Source: Planctomycetaceae bacterium (lineage in GTDB: Bacteria; Planctomycetota; Planctomycetia; Planctomycetales; Planctomycetaceae). From it: DNA of 14,460 nucleotides. The stretch is from positions 1 to 14,460 of the forward strand of contig JAGQQP010000043.1 in the NCBI GenBank assembly GCA_020426085.1, read 5' to 3'. This document shows positions 7,550-14,460 of the stretch, piece after piece; position 1 is the stretch's first letter; each line of letters begins with the position of its first letter. A program made the position numbers and the translations under genes. The notes beneath the pieces are model-generated. The model was not told where the DNA came from. It ran no database searches and saw only the letters and a program-made list of their open reading frames with translations.

Positions 7550-8251
7550 ATGGGGCAAAAAGTTCGACCAACCGGATTTCGAGTCGGCGTGGTAGAAGAC
7601 TGGAGAAGTCGTTGGTATGCCTCCAAGAAAGACTTTGGGGCACTACTGGTTGAAGATCAGAAAGTACGAAACTTTATCCAGACAAAATACAAATTTGCCG
7701 GCATTCCCAAGGTCGAGATCGAACGAACTCGCGACCAGGTTGTCGTGCATTTATTCACAGCCCGCCCGGGGATCATCATAGGTCGTAAAGGGCAGGAAGT
7801 GGACCGGTTGAAAGCGGAACTGGAAGATCTGACCGGTCGCCGGATGGAACTGAAGATTATTGAAGTAGACAATGCACTGCAAAGTGCAGCTCTGGTTGCG
7901 GAAGATATCGCACAGCAGTTATCTAAGCGTGGTAGCTTCCGTCGAACCATTAAACGTGCCCTGGACCAGGTAATGGAAACGGGCGTTCATGGAATTAAAA
8001 TCGAGCTTTCCGGTCGATTGGGTGGCGCAGAAATGTCACGGCGTGAAAAAGCAAGCCGTGGTTCCATTCCACTCTCGACTCTGCAACGTCATGTTGACTA
8101 CGGGTTCCGCGAGGCACACACCACCTTCGGAGTCATTGGAGTGAAAGTCTGGATCGACCTTGGTGATTATTCAGATGAGGAGAATCGCGATGGCTCTGAT
8201 GCCAAAGCGGGTCAAGCACCGCAAAAGCCAAAGAGGACGCATAAAAGGTAA
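7550..8251 (+). CDS. rpsC: 30S ribosomal protein S3
   Basis: S3 lines the mRNA entry channel and takes part in mRNA unwinding. The product is 233 residues, the same as E. coli. MGQKVRPTGFRVGV opens the protein; the KH domain has ARPGIIIGRKGQEVDRL with the GxxG loop GRKG; the C-terminal domain shows GIKIELSGRLGGAEMSRREK and GVIGVKVWIDLG. The tail is charged and basic, ending KPKRTHKR. AAGGA (7534-7538) stands 11 nt before ATG, slightly distant. The last 62 bp, covering residues about 214 to the stop, overlap the start of rplP in another frame, so the S3 tail is encoded in the same DNA as the conserved L16 N-terminus. Confidence 0.97.
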   Translation: MGQKVRPTGFRVGVVEDWRSRWYASKKDFGALLVEDQKVRNFIQTKYKFAGIPKVEIERTRDQVVVHLFTARPGIIIGRKGQEVDRLKAELEDLTGRRMELKIIEVDNALQSAALVAEDIAQQLSKRGSFRRTIKRALDQVMETGVHGIKIELSGRLGGAEMSRREKASRGSIPLSTLQRHVDYGFREAHTTFGVIGVKVWIDLGDYSDEENRDGSDAKAGQAPQKPKRTHKR

Positions 8252-8609
8252 TGCGACACGTGGTAACACTGTTGCCTTTGGTGAATGGGGCTTACAATCT
8301 CTGGACCCTGGGCACATAACAGCACAAACCATTGAAGCTTGCCGAATTGCAGCCACACAATATGTTCGAGGTGAAGGTAAACTTTATATCCGGATCTTCC
8401 CGCAGAAGTCGGTTACATCCCGACCTCTGGAAACCCGTATGGGTAAGGGTAAAGGGGAACCGGATCACTGGGTAGCCGTCATCAAGCCGGGCACTGTGTT
8501 GTTCGAACTGGCTGGCGTTTCGCATGAAGCAGCCAAACGCTGTTTCGCGCGTGTTGCACACAAGTTACCGGTGAATGTGAAGCTGATTCAACGTCGGCCT
8601 TCCATCTAA
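8190..8609 (+). CDS. rplP: 50S ribosomal protein L16
   Basis: L16 organises the A-site tRNA binding region and the peptidyl transferase centre. The product is 139 residues (E. coli 136). MALMPKRVKHRKSQRGR opens it, GNTVAFGEWGLQSL and the RIFPQK strand follow, and TRMGKGKGEPDHWVAVIKPG holds Arg83, equivalent to the arginine hydroxylated in E. coli L16. The open frame reaches back to 8160, but GAGGAGA (8177-8183) is spaced about 7 nt from ATG 8190. ATG 8199 would give the shorter MPKRV start seen in many relatives. It starts inside rpsC, overlapping it by 62 bp, which suggests tight translational linkage of S3 and L16. Confidence 0.96.
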   Translation: MALMPKRVKHRKSQRGRIKGNATRGNTVAFGEWGLQSLDPGHITAQTIEACRIAATQYVRGEGKLYIRIFPQKSVTSRPLETRMGKGKGEPDHWVAVIKPGTVLFELAGVSHEAAKRCFARVAHKLPVNVKLIQRRPSI

Positions 8610-8644
8610 GCTGGTTGATTACAGGTTATTATCAATTACATCAC

Positions 8645-8680
8645 TTCGGTCCTGTCAGTGTTTCAAGCTGACAGACCGAA
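8645..8680 (+). promoter_or_regulatory. strong hairpin between rplP and rpmC
   Basis: TTCGGT (8645-8650) pairs with ACCGAA (8675-8680) and CTGTCAG (8652-8658) pairs with CTGACAG (8668-8674). This gives 13 pairs with a single bulged C (8651) and a 9-nt loop (8659-8667). No T run follows on either strand, so it is not an intrinsic terminator. It ends 21 nt before the rpmC start, which has no good SD. An mRNA processing, stability or r-protein binding role is possible. Confidence 0.6.
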
Positions 8681-8701
8681 AAACATCATTGGGTTTTACT
8701 G

Positions 8702-8911
8702 ATGACCAAAGCGAGTGAATTACGCGAGATGAACGACGAGCAATTGACGTTCGCTCTGCAGGAAACACAAAAAGAGTTGTTTCAGTTGCGGTTCCAGGCA
8801 GCAACGGAGCGGCTTGATGCACCAAGTAACATTAAGCGGCTCCGACGCGAGATTGCTCGAATTCAGACAATCCGTCGCGAACGCGAATTAAGTCAGCAGA
8901 ATAATGCTTAA
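8702..8911 (+). CDS. rpmC: 50S ribosomal protein L29
   Basis: L29 is a small two-helix protein at the tunnel exit, next to L23. Length 69 residues (E. coli 63). SELREMNDEQLTFALQETQKELFQLRFQ is the first helix with the family's L-x-E pattern, and the second helix carries NIKRLRREIARIQTIRRERE. The polar tail SQQNNA is ordinary. ATG 8702 lacks a convincing SD and follows a strong hairpin at 8645-8680. The gene is 92 nt after rplP and 22 nt before rpsQ, the standard order. Confidence 0.95.
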   Translation: MTKASELREMNDEQLTFALQETQKELFQLRFQAATERLDAPSNIKRLRREIARIQTIRRERELSQQNNA

Positions 8912-8933
8912 GCAGGCTCGTTGAGGTAAGAAA

Positions 8934-9179
8934 ATGCGAAAAATACTGACAGGCACTGTAGCCAGTTCAAAAATGGACAAGACTTTACGAGTCGAAATTC
9001 AACGACGATACCGTCATCCACTGTACGGTAAAACCGTACGTGGCCGGACTGTCTGTCACGTGCATGACGAAAAAAATGAAGCACAGGAAGGGGACACTGT
9101 CGAAATCATCGAAAGTCGACCCCGTTCTAAAACAAAGCGTTGGGATTTAATCCGGGTTGTCGAGAAGAAACAGGACTGA
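8934..9179 (+). CDS. rpsQ: 30S ribosomal protein S17
   Basis: S17 is a primary-binding small-subunit body protein with an OB fold. It has 81 residues (E. coli 84). [20 protein letters not shown] is the typical first strand pair, then [34 protein letters not shown] and [20 protein letters not shown] (8923-8927) is 6 nt from ATG. It closes the S10 block; 98 nt separate it from rplN, where small hairpins are possible but no terminator is seen. Confidence 0.96.
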   Translation: MRKILTGTVASSKMDKTLRVEIQRRYRHPLYGKTVRGRTVCHVHDEKNEAQEGDTVEIIESRPRSKTKRWDLIRVVEKKQD

Positions 9180-9277
9180 TTCATTTCGGTCTGACCGCGA
9201 TATCGGATTCGTTTAACAGTACAAAGACAAAGATCAGGTAGACCTCATCTTTTGGTTGATAAGGAACAGGCAAAGCC

Positions 9278-9646
9278 ATGATTCAGATGCAAACCGATCT
9301 GGATGTATGTGATAATTCGGGTGCCAAAGTTGCGCGCTGCATTAAAGTGCTGGGTGGAACGGGACGACGAACTGCTGAAGTCGGCGACGTGATTGTCGTC
9401 AGCATCCAGAAAACTCTGGCTGGCAGTAACATTAAAAAAGGTCAGGTATTACGTGGCGTGATTGTTCGAACCAAATATCCCTGCCGTCGCGATGATGGCA
9501 GCTATGTGAAGTTCGACCGCAATGCAATGGTTTTGATCGACGGCGAGGGAAATCCTCGAGGAACACGTATTTTTGGCGCTGTGGCTCGAGAGCTTCGCGA
9601 ACGCAAATATATGAAAATTATTAGCCTGGCAAACGAGGTAGTCTGA
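9278..9646 (+). CDS. rplN: 50S ribosomal protein L14
   Basis: L14 is a large-subunit interface protein that contacts 16S helix 14 and is the docking site of silencing factor RsfS. Length 122 residues (E. coli 123). [27 protein letters not shown] is diagnostic, as are [29 protein letters not shown]-type [11 protein letters not shown] and the [15 protein letters not shown] motif. AAGGA (9261-9265) is 12 nt before ATG, somewhat far. First gene of the spc block; rplX follows after 2 nt, so the two are very likely translationally coupled. Confidence 0.97.
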   Translation: MIQMQTDLDVCDNSGAKVARCIKVLGGTGRRTAEVGDVIVVSIQKTLAGSNIKKGQVLRGVIVRTKYPCRRDDGSYVKFDRNAMVLIDGEGNPRGTRIFGAVARELRERKYMKIISLANEVV

Positions 9647-9648
9647 GA

Positions 9649-10002
9649 ATGAAGATACGACGTGGCGATTCAGTGATTGTAATCACCGGAGCAGATGCAG
9701 GCGATACTCCCCGGAAAGTATTACAGGTAGTAGACGGCGGTAAAAAGCTGACCGTGGAAAATGTGAATCGGGTATTCAAGCATGTAAAACGTGGCCATCC
9801 CAAGAGTCCTCAGGGGGGACGTCTTGAAGTGGAAATGCCGATCGATATTTCGAACGTTAAGTTTTATTGTGAAGCCTGCAGTTCAGCAGCCCGTGTTGGT
9901 TATCGCTATGCAGCTGACGGCAGCAAGGAACGCTTCTGTAAGAAGTGTAGTTCATCGCTGGGGACCATCAGTCCTGCGAATAAAAAATACCAGAAACAAT
10001 AA
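9649..10002 (+). CDS. rplX: 50S ribosomal protein L24, zinc-ribbon type
   Basis: L24 is an assembly initiator that binds the 5' end of 23S rRNA. The product is 117 residues (E. coli 104). The N-terminal KOW domain (about residues 5-45) has RRGDSVIVITGADAGDTPRKV and VNRVFKHVKR, then HPKSPQGGRLEVEMPIDISNV. Beyond that four cysteines form CEAC (74-77) and CKKC (97-100), a likely zinc ribbon. E. coli L24 lacks it, whereas Thermus L24 has a comparable pair of CxxC motifs. It starts 2 nt after the rplN stop and lacks its own separate leader. Confidence 0.95.
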   Translation: MKIRRGDSVIVITGADAGDTPRKVLQVVDGGKKLTVENVNRVFKHVKRGHPKSPQGGRLEVEMPIDISNVKFYCEACSSAARVGYRYAADGSKERFCKKCSSSLGTISPANKKYQKQ

Positions 10003-10036
10003 ACAGATTTTGTAGTTTTCAGTAAGGAAGATTGTT

Positions 10037-10047
10037 CCGAAGTTCGG
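10037..10047 (+). repeat. small inverted repeat between SD-like site and rplE start
   Basis: CCGAA (10037-10041) and TTCGG (10043-10047) are perfectly complementary around one base; a hairpin would form CCGA/TCGG with a 3-nt loop. It sits between an AAGGAAG (10024-10030) and the rplE ATG at 10065. It might shorten the effective distance, but that is speculative. Confidence 0.3.
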
Positions 10048-10064
10048 CCAGTCTGAAAAAAACA

Positions 10065-10610
10065 ATGGCAATACCAACATTATTAAAACAATATCGTGAA
10101 GAAATTGTTCCAGCCCTGAAAGAACAGCTGGGTCGTACCAATGTGCATTCACTGCCTCAGATTGAGAAGGTCGTGATCAGCATGGGGATCGGTGCCGCCA
10201 ACCAGGACCGGAAACGTCTGACGGAAGCTGCAGATCACCTGACATTACTGGCCGGACAGAAATCACAGATTACCCGTGCCCGTCAGTCAGTCGCCGGTTT
10301 CAAACTGCGTGAAGGTCAGGAAATCGGTTGCCGGGTGACCCTGCGTGGTAACCGGATGTATGAATTCCTGGAACGTCTGATTTCACTGGCTCTGCCTCGT
10401 GTACGCGACTTCCGCGGAATCAACCCTAAAGCCTTCGATGGCAGAGGGAACTACAGCCTGGGTCTGAATGAATCACTGGTCTTCCTGGAAATTGATCCGG
10501 ATTCCGTGAAAAATACACAGGGTATGAATATTACGATCGTGACCACAGCGAATAACAATGAAGAAGGCTTTCTTCTGTTAAAAGAGCTGGGAATGCCGTT
10601 TCGTAAATAA
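10065..10610 (+). CDS. rplE: 50S ribosomal protein L5
   Basis: L5 binds 5S rRNA in the central protuberance and bridges to the small-subunit head. Length 181 residues (E. coli 179). MAIPTLLKQYREEIVPALKEQ is a typical start; PQIEKVVISMGIGAANQDRK, GQKSQITRARQSVAGFKLREG, GCRVTLRGNRMYEFLERL, LPRVRDFRGI and GNYSLGLNE follow. An upstream TTG (10032) is in frame and close to AAGGAAG (10024-10030), but the 11 extra residues do not look like L5 and the spacing is only about 3 nt. ATG 10065 has no adjacent SD. rpsN, usually next, is absent; rpsH follows after 85 nt. Confidence 0.95.
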   Translation: MAIPTLLKQYREEIVPALKEQLGRTNVHSLPQIEKVVISMGIGAANQDRKRLTEAADHLTLLAGQKSQITRARQSVAGFKLREGQEIGCRVTLRGNRMYEFLERLISLALPRVRDFRGINPKAFDGRGNYSLGLNESLVFLEIDPDSVKNTQGMNITIVTTANNNEEGFLLLKELGMPFRK

Positions 10611-10695
10611 ACCCGTTTTGAATTGTCTATACAAGTAATAACAGTATCACCTGAATGGTAGATTGTCGGAGAATTAAAGTGAGGGTAGCCAGCTA

Positions 10696-11091
10696 ATGAT
10701 GACAGACCCTATTGCAGATATGCTGACACGAATTCGTAATGCACTGCAGATTGAACGGCCTTATGTTGATATTCCTGCTTCCAAAATCAAGGTTGCCATT
10801 GCAGGTGCCTTGCAGCGGGAAGGTTACATCTGGGACTATGAAGTAATCGAAAACAGCCCCCAGAACATTTTGCGGGTGAATCTGAAATACGGTCCCAACG
10901 GGGAACGTGTGATTCAGAAGATCTATCGCGAAAGTAAACCAGGTCGTCGTAACTACCAGGACCTGCGATCCATGCCGGAAGTTCTGCAGGGTCTGGGAGT
11001 CAGCATTCTTTCGACCAGCAAGGGTGTTCTGAGCAATCGTGAAGCAAAACAACAGGGTGTCGGCGGCGAATTAATCTGCACCATCTGGTAA
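10696..11091 (+). CDS. rpsH: 30S ribosomal protein S8
   Basis: S8 is a primary-binding protein of the central domain of 16S rRNA and in E. coli the repressor of the spc operon. Length 131 residues (E. coli 130). DPIADMLTRIRNALQIE is diagnostic at the N-terminus; the middle has SKIKVAIAGALQREGYI; the C-terminus has GLGVSILSTSKGVLSNREAK and GGELICTIW. ATG 10696 and ATG 10699 are adjacent; GAGGG (10681-10685) is 10 nt from the first. It directly follows rplE because rpsN is missing, so the usual S8 target between rplX and rplE and this layout may differ. Confidence 0.96.
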   Translation: MMTDPIADMLTRIRNALQIERPYVDIPASKIKVAIAGALQREGYIWDYEVIENSPQNILRVNLKYGPNGERVIQKIYRESKPGRRNYQDLRSMPEVLQGLGVSILSTSKGVLSNREAKQQGVGGELICTIW

Positions 11092-11106
11092 TATAGATGT
11101 TTATCC

Positions 11107-11140
11107 AGGCAGGCGAGCTTTGTTTGACTGCCTTTTATTT
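11107..11140 (+). terminator. weak terminator-like hairpin after rpsH
   Basis: AGGCAG (11107-11112) pairs with CTGCCT (11128-11133) around a 15-nt loop and is followed by TTTTATTT (11133-11140). The stem is short and the T run is interrupted, so at best partial termination is expected. It lies in the 66-nt gap before rplF and may only adjust expression of the downstream genes. Confidence 0.35.
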
Positions 11141-11157
11141 AACTGGAATTTGAAGCT

Positions 11158-11703
11158 ATGTCTCGAATCGGTAAAAAGCCAGTTCCCGTTCCTGCTGGAG
11201 TGGAAGTCAAAGTTGACGACACCGCAATTTCCGTCAAAGGAAAACATGGTGATCTGTCCTTTACATTTCATCCAACAATGAAGGTAGAACTTGATTCGGA
11301 AACGAATGAAATCAATGTGACCCGTCCTGATGATGCCCGTCAAAGTCGTGCTCTGCATGGCCTGACCCGGGCGTTGATCGCCAATATGGTTCAGGGTGTG
11401 GAAACTCCGTTTGTACGGAAACTGGAAATTCAGGGTGTTGGTTACCAGGCCACTCTGAATGGAAACAAATTGAGCCTGCAGGTCGGGTTTGCCAACACCA
11501 TCGTGCTGGAAGTTCCCTCAGGTGTGATCTGCGAGTTACCCAACAGTACCAATATTGTCCTGACCAGTGCAGACAAGCATGCAGTTGGTCAGTTTGCAGC
11601 AAATATTCGTAGCGTACGTCCGCCTGAACCTTACAAAGGTAAAGGGATTCGTTATGAAGGTGAATATGTACGGCGTAAAGCTGGTAAGGCATTCGCAAAC
11701 TAG
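11158..11703 (+). CDS. rplF: 50S ribosomal protein L6
   Basis: L6 has two repeated alpha/beta domains and sits near the factor-binding sarcin-ricin loop. Length 181 residues (E. coli 177). MSRIGKKPVPVPAGVEVKV, VKGKHGDLSFTF, SRALHGLTRALIANMVQGV and the C-terminal rRNA-binding block KGIRYEGEYVRRKAGK are all diagnostic. ATG 11158 has no strong SD, only a weak GGAA about 13 nt upstream. It is between rpsH and rplR; an interrupted-T hairpin precedes it. Confidence 0.96.
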   Translation: MSRIGKKPVPVPAGVEVKVDDTAISVKGKHGDLSFTFHPTMKVELDSETNEINVTRPDDARQSRALHGLTRALIANMVQGVETPFVRKLEIQGVGYQATLNGNKLSLQVGFANTIVLEVPSGVICELPNSTNIVLTSADKHAVGQFAANIRSVRPPEPYKGKGIRYEGEYVRRKAGKAFAN

Positions 11704-11711
11704 TACAATCT

Positions 11712-11770
11712 TCACCTGCCTGTTTTAAGCAGTCAGTCAGCGGCCTGAGATTCAGGTGATACTGTTTTTT
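11712..11770 (+). promoter_or_regulatory. alternative hairpins in rplF-rplR gap
   Basis: TCACCTG (11712-11718) can pair with CAGGTGA (11753-11759). Alternatively CCTGA (11744-11748) pairs locally with TCAGG (11752-11756). The two share CAGG and exclude each other. Six T (11765-11770) follow after about 5-8 nt. This looks like an attenuator layout but the stems are short and the T run is not adjacent, so the call is tentative. Confidence 0.35.
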
Positions 11771-11786
11771 AAAAGATGACGGTAAA

Positions 11787-12152
11787 ATGAAACTAGAAAA
11801 AACACTGAAAAAGCAGAAACAACGACGCTCGTTCCGCATTCGCAATACGGTTCGTAAAACAGGTCGTTTACGTTTGTCTGTTTATCGAAGTAATAACCAT
11901 ATCTACGCTCAGCTGATTGATGATACAGCTGGTGTGACACTGGTCTCCGCCAGCACAAAAGACAAAAGTCTGGCCGGCGAGATTAAAAATGGTGGAAATA
12001 TCGCCGCTGCGGAAAAAGTCGGTCAGTTGATTGGCGAACGAGCTGTTGAGAAGGGGATTAAGGAAGTCGCCTTTGATCGTGGCCCTTACCGTTACCACGG
12101 GCGAGTTGCTGCCCTGGCTGATTCTGCCCGCAAAGCCGGACTGGATTTTTAA
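11787..12152 (+). CDS. rplR: 50S ribosomal protein L18
   Basis: L18 binds 5S rRNA with L5 and L25-type proteins in the central protuberance. Length 121 residues (E. coli 117). The basic N-terminus [20 protein letters not shown], then [27 protein letters not shown], and the C-terminal [19 protein letters not shown] block are characteristic. ATG 11787 has no convincing SD. A pair of mutually exclusive hairpins with a T run lies just upstream. rpsE starts 36 nt after its stop. Confidence 0.96.
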   Translation: MKLEKTLKKQKQRRSFRIRNTVRKTGRLRLSVYRSNNHIYAQLIDDTAGVTLVSASTKDKSLAGEIKNGGNIAAAEKVGQLIGERAVEKGIKEVAFDRGPYRYHGRVAALADSARKAGLDF

Positions 12153-12188
12153 TAGAGACAACACTCAATACGGGTTGGAGAAGATACC

Positions 12189-12668
12189 GTGTCAAAAGAA
12201 GCGACAAAACAAACGCCAGAAACAGTCATCCAGATCCGCCGTTGTGCCTGTGTGGTCAAGGGGGGGCGTCGGTTCAGCTTTACCGCTCTGGTTGTTGTAG
12301 GCGATAAAGAAGGCCGGGTCGGCTGGGGATATGGCAAAGCCATCGAAGTACCTCTGGCAGTCGATAAAGCGGTCAAGCAGGCCAACCGCAGTATGGTCAA
12401 AGCAAACATTGTTGATAATACGGTACCCCACGAAGTGGTAGGCCGTTTCGGTTCTGCCCGCGTGCTGTTGTTACCCGCCCGTCCTGGTACAGGTATTATT
12501 GCCGGTGCTGGTGTGCGTGCCGTGGTTGAAGCCGCCGGTATTACTGATATTTATACAAAGAGTCGTGGTTCCAATAATCCAATCAATGTTGTGAAAGCCA
12601 CCATTGATGGACTCTCAAAACTGCGAACCCGGGATGATATTGCACGTTTGAGAGGAGTTGAAGTCTAA
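12189..12668 (+). CDS. rpsE: 30S ribosomal protein S5
   Basis: S5 lies at the mRNA entry channel and at the spectinomycin site. Length 159 residues (E. coli 167). The double-stranded-RNA-binding domain has VVKGGRRFSFTALVVVGD followed by GRVGWGYGKA, with no deletion in the GGRRFS loop linked to spectinomycin resistance. The second domain has RPGTGIIAGAGVRAVVE, GSNNPINVVKATIDGL. The start is GTG 12189, supported by GGAG (12177-12180) at 8 nt. Its TAA stop overlaps the rplO ATG by one base. rpmD, usually next, is absent. Confidence 0.96.
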   Translation: MSKEATKQTPETVIQIRRCACVVKGGRRFSFTALVVVGDKEGRVGWGYGKAIEVPLAVDKAVKQANRSMVKANIVDNTVPHEVVGRFGSARVLLLPARPGTGIIAGAGVRAVVEAAGITDIYTKSRGSNNPINVVKATIDGLSKLRTRDDIARLRGVEV

Positions 12669-13120
12669 TGATTATTGATGACGTCCATCGCGGAATACAG
12701 AAGAATAAAAAGAAAAAACGCGTCGGCCGGGGTCCTGGTTCAGGACACGGTAAGACTTCCAGCCGCGGCCATAAAGGTTTTGGCAGCCGCGCGGGTGCAT
12801 CACGACGTACCAGCTTTGAAGGGGGTCAGACTCCTCTGGCGATGCGTGTTGCAAAACGCGGTTTCAACAACAAGCAGTTCGCGAAGAAAGTCGCGGTTGT
12901 GAATGTGGCTGCTCTGGAGCAGGCATTTGAAGCAGGCGCAGAAATCACTCCTGAAGTGCTGGCTGAAAAAGGTCTGGCCAAAGGTCGTTTCGATCAGGTC
13001 AAAATCCTGGGCAACGGGGACCTGACCAAAAAATTCACCGTATCCGCTCACCTGTTTTCTGCTTCTGCCGAATCCAAGATTCAGGCAGCCGGCGGATCTG
13101 TCAGTCGCGTTTTGTCATAA
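12668..13120 (+). CDS. rplO: 50S ribosomal protein L15
   Basis: L15 is a late-assembly large-subunit protein with a long glycine/arginine-rich N-terminal extension into the RNA. Length 150 residues (E. coli 144). KKRVGRGPGSGHGKTSSRGHKG and FEGGQTPLAMRVAKRGFNN are diagnostic; the globular C-terminus has VKILGNGDLTKKFTVSAHLFS and AAGGSV. AGGAG (12653-12657), inside rpsE, is 10 nt from ATG. Start and upstream stop share a base (TAATG), the usual sign of translational coupling. rpmD, which usually lies between rpsE and rplO, is missing. 128 nt separate it from secY. Confidence 0.97.
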   Translation: MIIDDVHRGIQKNKKKKRVGRGPGSGHGKTSSRGHKGFGSRAGASRRTSFEGGQTPLAMRVAKRGFNNKQFAKKVAVVNVAALEQAFEAGAEITPEVLAEKGLAKGRFDQVKILGNGDLTKKFTVSAHLFSASAESKIQAAGGSVSRVLS

Positions 13121-13248
13121 GTAATTTCATTCAAGGACTTGATCTCAGCAGCCAAGAATACGATTCCCCTTTTGTTCAGGATTCGCTAAAATCCCAACCG
13201 AAGTCAAAATCATTACCTGCTGAATTATGACACAAAGGATCGCTACTT

Positions 13249-14460
<1,212 letters not shown>

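Noticed and set aside
10618..10647. TTGAAT followed by CAGTAT as a promoter before rpsH
   Set aside because: The -10 match is only 3 of 6 with 18-bp spacing; weak evidence inside an operon.
13164..13192. Possible secY promoter with TAAAAT as -10
   Set aside because: The hexamer at the right -35 distance (TTCCCC) is far from consensus.
13113..13232. TGTCATAA at 13113-13120 and TTATGACA at 13225-13232 flanking the rplO-secY gap
   Set aside because: An 8-bp inverted repeat over about 104 nt is likely chance and AT-rich.

Overview
This window is a ribosomal-protein supercluster. Every gene lies on the + strand, and the layout is the classical str, S10 and spc order joined end to end: rpsL-rpsG-fusA, rpsJ-rplC-rplD-rplW-rplB-rpsS-rplV-rpsC-rplP-rpmC-rpsQ, then rplN-rplX-rplE-rpsH-rplF-rplR-rpsE-rplO-secY. 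The window ends inside secY. I see no mobile element, CRISPR array, tRNA or rRNA gene, and no accessory system. The longest stretch without a gene is the roughly 270 bp between fusA and rpsJ.

The organism is a bacterium with roughly balanced base composition. Protein details point to Planctomycetota, perhaps a Gimesia-like member: an EF-G whose domain IV resembles the EF-G2/mtEFG2 branch, loss of tuf, rpsN and rpmD from their usual places, a zinc-ribbon L24, an L3 with an extra basic segment, an HPM instead of HPH motif in L2, and frequent absence of a clear Shine-Dalgarno (SD) sequence. This assignment is inferred from recalled family features, not from a database search.

Layout. 1-1056: rpsL and rpsG, closed by a strong intrinsic terminator. 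1057-3277: a separately led EF-G gene with lower codon bias than its neighbours. 3278-3549: a gap with a near-consensus sigma-70-type promoter (TTGACA, 17-bp spacer, TAGTAT) and a leader hairpin. 3550-9179: S10 block. 9278-14460: spc block through secY. Apart from a marginal hairpin with a broken T tract between rpsH and rplF, I see no terminator after rpsG, so transcription from the rpsJ promoter could run to secY.

The products are small- and large-subunit ribosomal proteins, one translational GTPase, and the SecY channel that receives nascent membrane and secreted proteins. The region is mostly ordinary and conserved. The points worth a second look are the EF-G type, the natural Arg88 in S12, the terminator splitting the str block, several intergenic hairpins that may be autoregulatory sites, the 62-bp rpsC/rplP overlap, and the missing rpsN.
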